Positions 7,231-8,037 of a stretch of 8,037 bases of DNA are shown here, in pieces. The notes beneath the pieces were generated by a model. That model did not search any database, had not been told where the DNA came from, and saw only the letters and a program-made list of their open reading frames with translations. The translations under genes and the position numbers were made by a program. How positions within the stretch are numbered: position 1 is the first letter of the stretch; each line of letters opens with the position of its first letter. Origin of the DNA: Bacteroidota bacterium (lineage in GTDB: Bacteria; Bacteroidota; Bacteroidia; Bacteroidales; Prolixibacteraceae); the NCBI GenBank assembly GCA_030632865.1, contig DAOVTY010000140.1, positions 1 through 8,037 of the forward strand, read 5' to 3'.

Positions 7231-7330
7231 GTGTCAAGTTTGGTGCAGATGCAAGGCGACGAAAGCTGAAGCTGTAGTTGCCTACCGCGAAGCTTTTGCA
7301 ACGAAGCAGATGTGCCGAAATTGATACACC
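7231..7330. repeat. GC-rich imperfect palindromic intergenic element (candidate dispersed repeat)
   Basis: This 100-base block has 50 G+C, clearly above its AT-rich surroundings. Its ends are partly self-complementary: 7234-7252 and 7306-7324 align over 19 positions with 13 Watson-Crick pairs and three G-T pairs. Inside, AAAGCT (7262-7267) pairs with AGCTTT (7291-7296), and GTAG (7274-7277) with CTAC (7282-7285) around TTGC. GCAGATG occurs directly on both sides (7245-7251 and 7306-7312). No convincing reading frame or start is seen. The composition shift and nested dyads suggest a dispersed palindromic repeat, a MITE-like remnant or a structured RNA; the window contains only one copy, so this cannot be settled here. 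Confidence 0.5.
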
Positions 7331-7332
7331 TT

Positions 7333-7367
7333 TGGCAAAAAAAAATAAAACTTTGTTTTTATTGCCA
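7333..7367. terminator. Terminator-like hairpin downstream of rmuC
   Basis: TGGCAA (7333-7338) pairs with TTGCCA (7362-7367). Between them an A-rich left arm (ending ATAAAAC) and a right arm (GTTTTTAT) extend the stem around a short T loop. The A-tract and T-tract inside the dyad suit transcription termination in either direction. It separates rmuC from the small membrane-protein gene that follows. Confidence 0.45.
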
Positions 7368-7412
7368 TTACACATAGATGCCTGATTAACTGGGAAATAA
7401 TGACAATTTATT

Positions 7413-7420
7413 TATTTTTG
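7413..7420 (+). promoter_or_regulatory. Candidate Bacteroidota -7 element for the 7439 gene
   Basis: TATTTTTG matches the -7 consensus TAnnTTTG exactly and lies 18 bases before the ATG at 7439, implying a short leader. No convincing TTTG -33 element is seen 17-23 bases upstream. It follows the terminator-like hairpin, which fits a separate transcription unit starting here. Confidence 0.35.
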
Positions 7421-7438
7421 TGAATAATGTAGGCTCAA

Positions 7439-7849
7439 ATGATAAAACAAATAGTTACTTCTATATGGTTTTTGGCATTGATAATTGCAATTCCGGTGAT
7501 TGTATTTTTGCCTGATATTTTCTCGAAATATCAAGTAGATTTATTATTGCAGCAGCCCACAGATTCTAATATTATTCATATTTATTTTGAAGATTTGAAT
7601 GGAGATGGGACAAGCGAAATAATTACATGCCATAAAAACTCTGCGAATGAGTTAGCATTCCATGTTCATTCAAAAGACGGTGCAGTTAAAAATCAACAAA
7701 ATTTCAGTTATAACTATTTTTATAGAACCAATAATTTATTTTTTGGAGATATTGATGACAATAAACAACTGGAAATTTATGGTTTTACATTGAAAAAAGA
7801 CAGCCTATTTTTAAACTGGTTTGAATCAACAATTTCCAACACAAATTAA
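7439..7849 (+). CDS. Hypothetical membrane-anchored protein with calcium-loop-like (FG-GAP/VCBS-type) motifs
   Basis: I do not recognise a specific family for this 136-residue protein. Residues about 6-26 form one hydrophobic segment (signal anchor or uncleaved signal peptide), followed by a polar, probably extracytoplasmic domain. Two segments have the D-x-N-x-D-G character of calcium-binding loops in FG-GAP/VCBS beta-propeller repeats: FEDLNGDGTSEI at 50-61 and FGDIDDNKQLEI at 102-113, each followed by hydrophobic residues. A full propeller needs several repeats, so this looks like the N-terminal part of a larger repeat protein or a short stand-alone version. The reading frame ends at TAA 7847-7849. 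A different open frame continues immediately downstream, so a frameshifted or truncated gene should be considered. The start is ATG at 7439, preceded by GGCTCAA and no strong ribosome binding site. Confidence 0.6.
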   Translation: MIKQIVTSIWFLALIIAIPVIVFLPDIFSKYQVDLLLQQPTDSNIIHIYFEDLNGDGTSEIITCHKNSANELAFHVHSKDGAVKNQQNFSYNYFYRTNNLFFGDIDDNKQLEIYGFTLKKDSLFLNWFESTISNTN

Positions 7850-7853
7850 AAAA

Positions 7854-8037
7854 GTGAATGTTTTAAACTTCGAGAAATTAGGATTAAGTGAGACATTTTA
7901 CTTACTAAGCAAAAGAACAACAAAAGCACATACAGACATACAAAAATTAAGAGATTTCCTTTGGTCAAGATATAACGTAATCAATGAAGAATTAATAAAA
8001 GGGCATGATTATTTCAGGTTGCATTTGAGTTATAAAT
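7854..8037 (+). CDS. Unidentified open reading frame, 3'-truncated by window edge
   Basis: From GTG at 7854 the frame is open for 61 codons to the right edge. The same frame is stop-free from 7815, after a TAA at 7812-7814, so roughly 74 codons are open in AT-rich DNA, which favours real coding. The product starts with N-V-L-N-F-E-K-L-G-L and continues as a hydrophilic, mixed-charge sequence ending ...RLHLSYK; no signal peptide, membrane segment or recognisable motif is visible. GTG at 7854 is preceded by an A-rich run and starts five bases after the stop of the previous gene. A nearby ATG at 7858 is in another frame and hits a stop after two codons. It may be the 5' end of a new gene co-transcribed with the 7439 gene, or the continuation of that gene after a frameshift. 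I cannot assign a function. Confidence 0.45.
   Translation, partial: MNVLNFEKLGLSETFYLLSKRTTKAHTDIQKLRDFLWSRYNVINEELIKGHDYFRLHLSYK

Noticed and set aside
6994..7269. 91-codon plus-strand frame overlapping the end of rmuC and running into the palindromic element
   Set aside because: Most of it lies in another frame of the conserved RmuC C-terminus, and its tail simply reads through the intergenic element; there is no independent start signal or motif.
1..8037. A novel defence, toxin-antitoxin or biosynthetic system across the window
   Set aside because: Seven of the nine reading frames match known housekeeping or envelope families by clear motifs, and neighbouring genes do not form a recognisable functional module beyond the lpxH-KAS III pair. 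Only the right-end elements remain unexplained, and they are too partial to call a system.

Overview
The window comes from the chromosome of an AT-rich Bacteroidota bacterium. Several things point there: a PrmC fragment with the phylum's typical sequence around NPPY, a DUF4369 plus thioredoxin-fold lipoprotein (an architecture found mostly in this phylum), few clear Shine-Dalgarno sequences, and a perfect TAnnTTTG-type -7 element upstream of one gene. A marine or gut Bacteroidales/Marinilabiliales relative is my guess; the sequence does not settle the genus.

Layout: (1) 1-456 (+) is the C-terminal half of prmC, cut by the left edge. (2) 506-1579 (+) is a membrane-anchored endonuclease/exonuclease/phosphatase (EEP) family protein. 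(3) 1594-2523 (-) is bifunctional ribF, convergent with the EEP gene and only 14 bases from it. (4) After a 164-base divergent intergenic region, 2688-3842 (+) encodes a lipoprotein whose thioredoxin-like domain has lost the CxxC pair. (5) 3887-4636 (+) is an LpxH-type UDP-2,3-diacylglucosamine diphosphatase. It is followed closely by (6) 4661-5740 (+), a ketoacyl-ACP synthase III-family (FabH-like) enzyme. (7) 5862-7211 (+) is rmuC. (8) 7212-7438 holds a 100-base, 50% GC, partly self-complementary element and then a terminator-like hairpin. (9) 7439-7849 (+) is a small membrane-anchored protein of unknown function with calcium-loop-like motifs. (10) An unidentified reading frame begins near 7854 and runs off the right edge.

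Most of the window is housekeeping: translation-termination factor modification, FAD/FMN synthesis, lipid A and fatty-acid enzymes, and a DNA-maintenance factor. lpxH and the FabH-like gene are tightly spaced on the same strand and probably share a transcript, which fits an envelope-lipid theme. The other neighbours look collinear rather than functionally linked. I see no defence system, mobile-element gene, CRISPR array, tRNA or rRNA. The least explained part is the right end: the GC-rich palindromic element and the two unrecognised frames after it.
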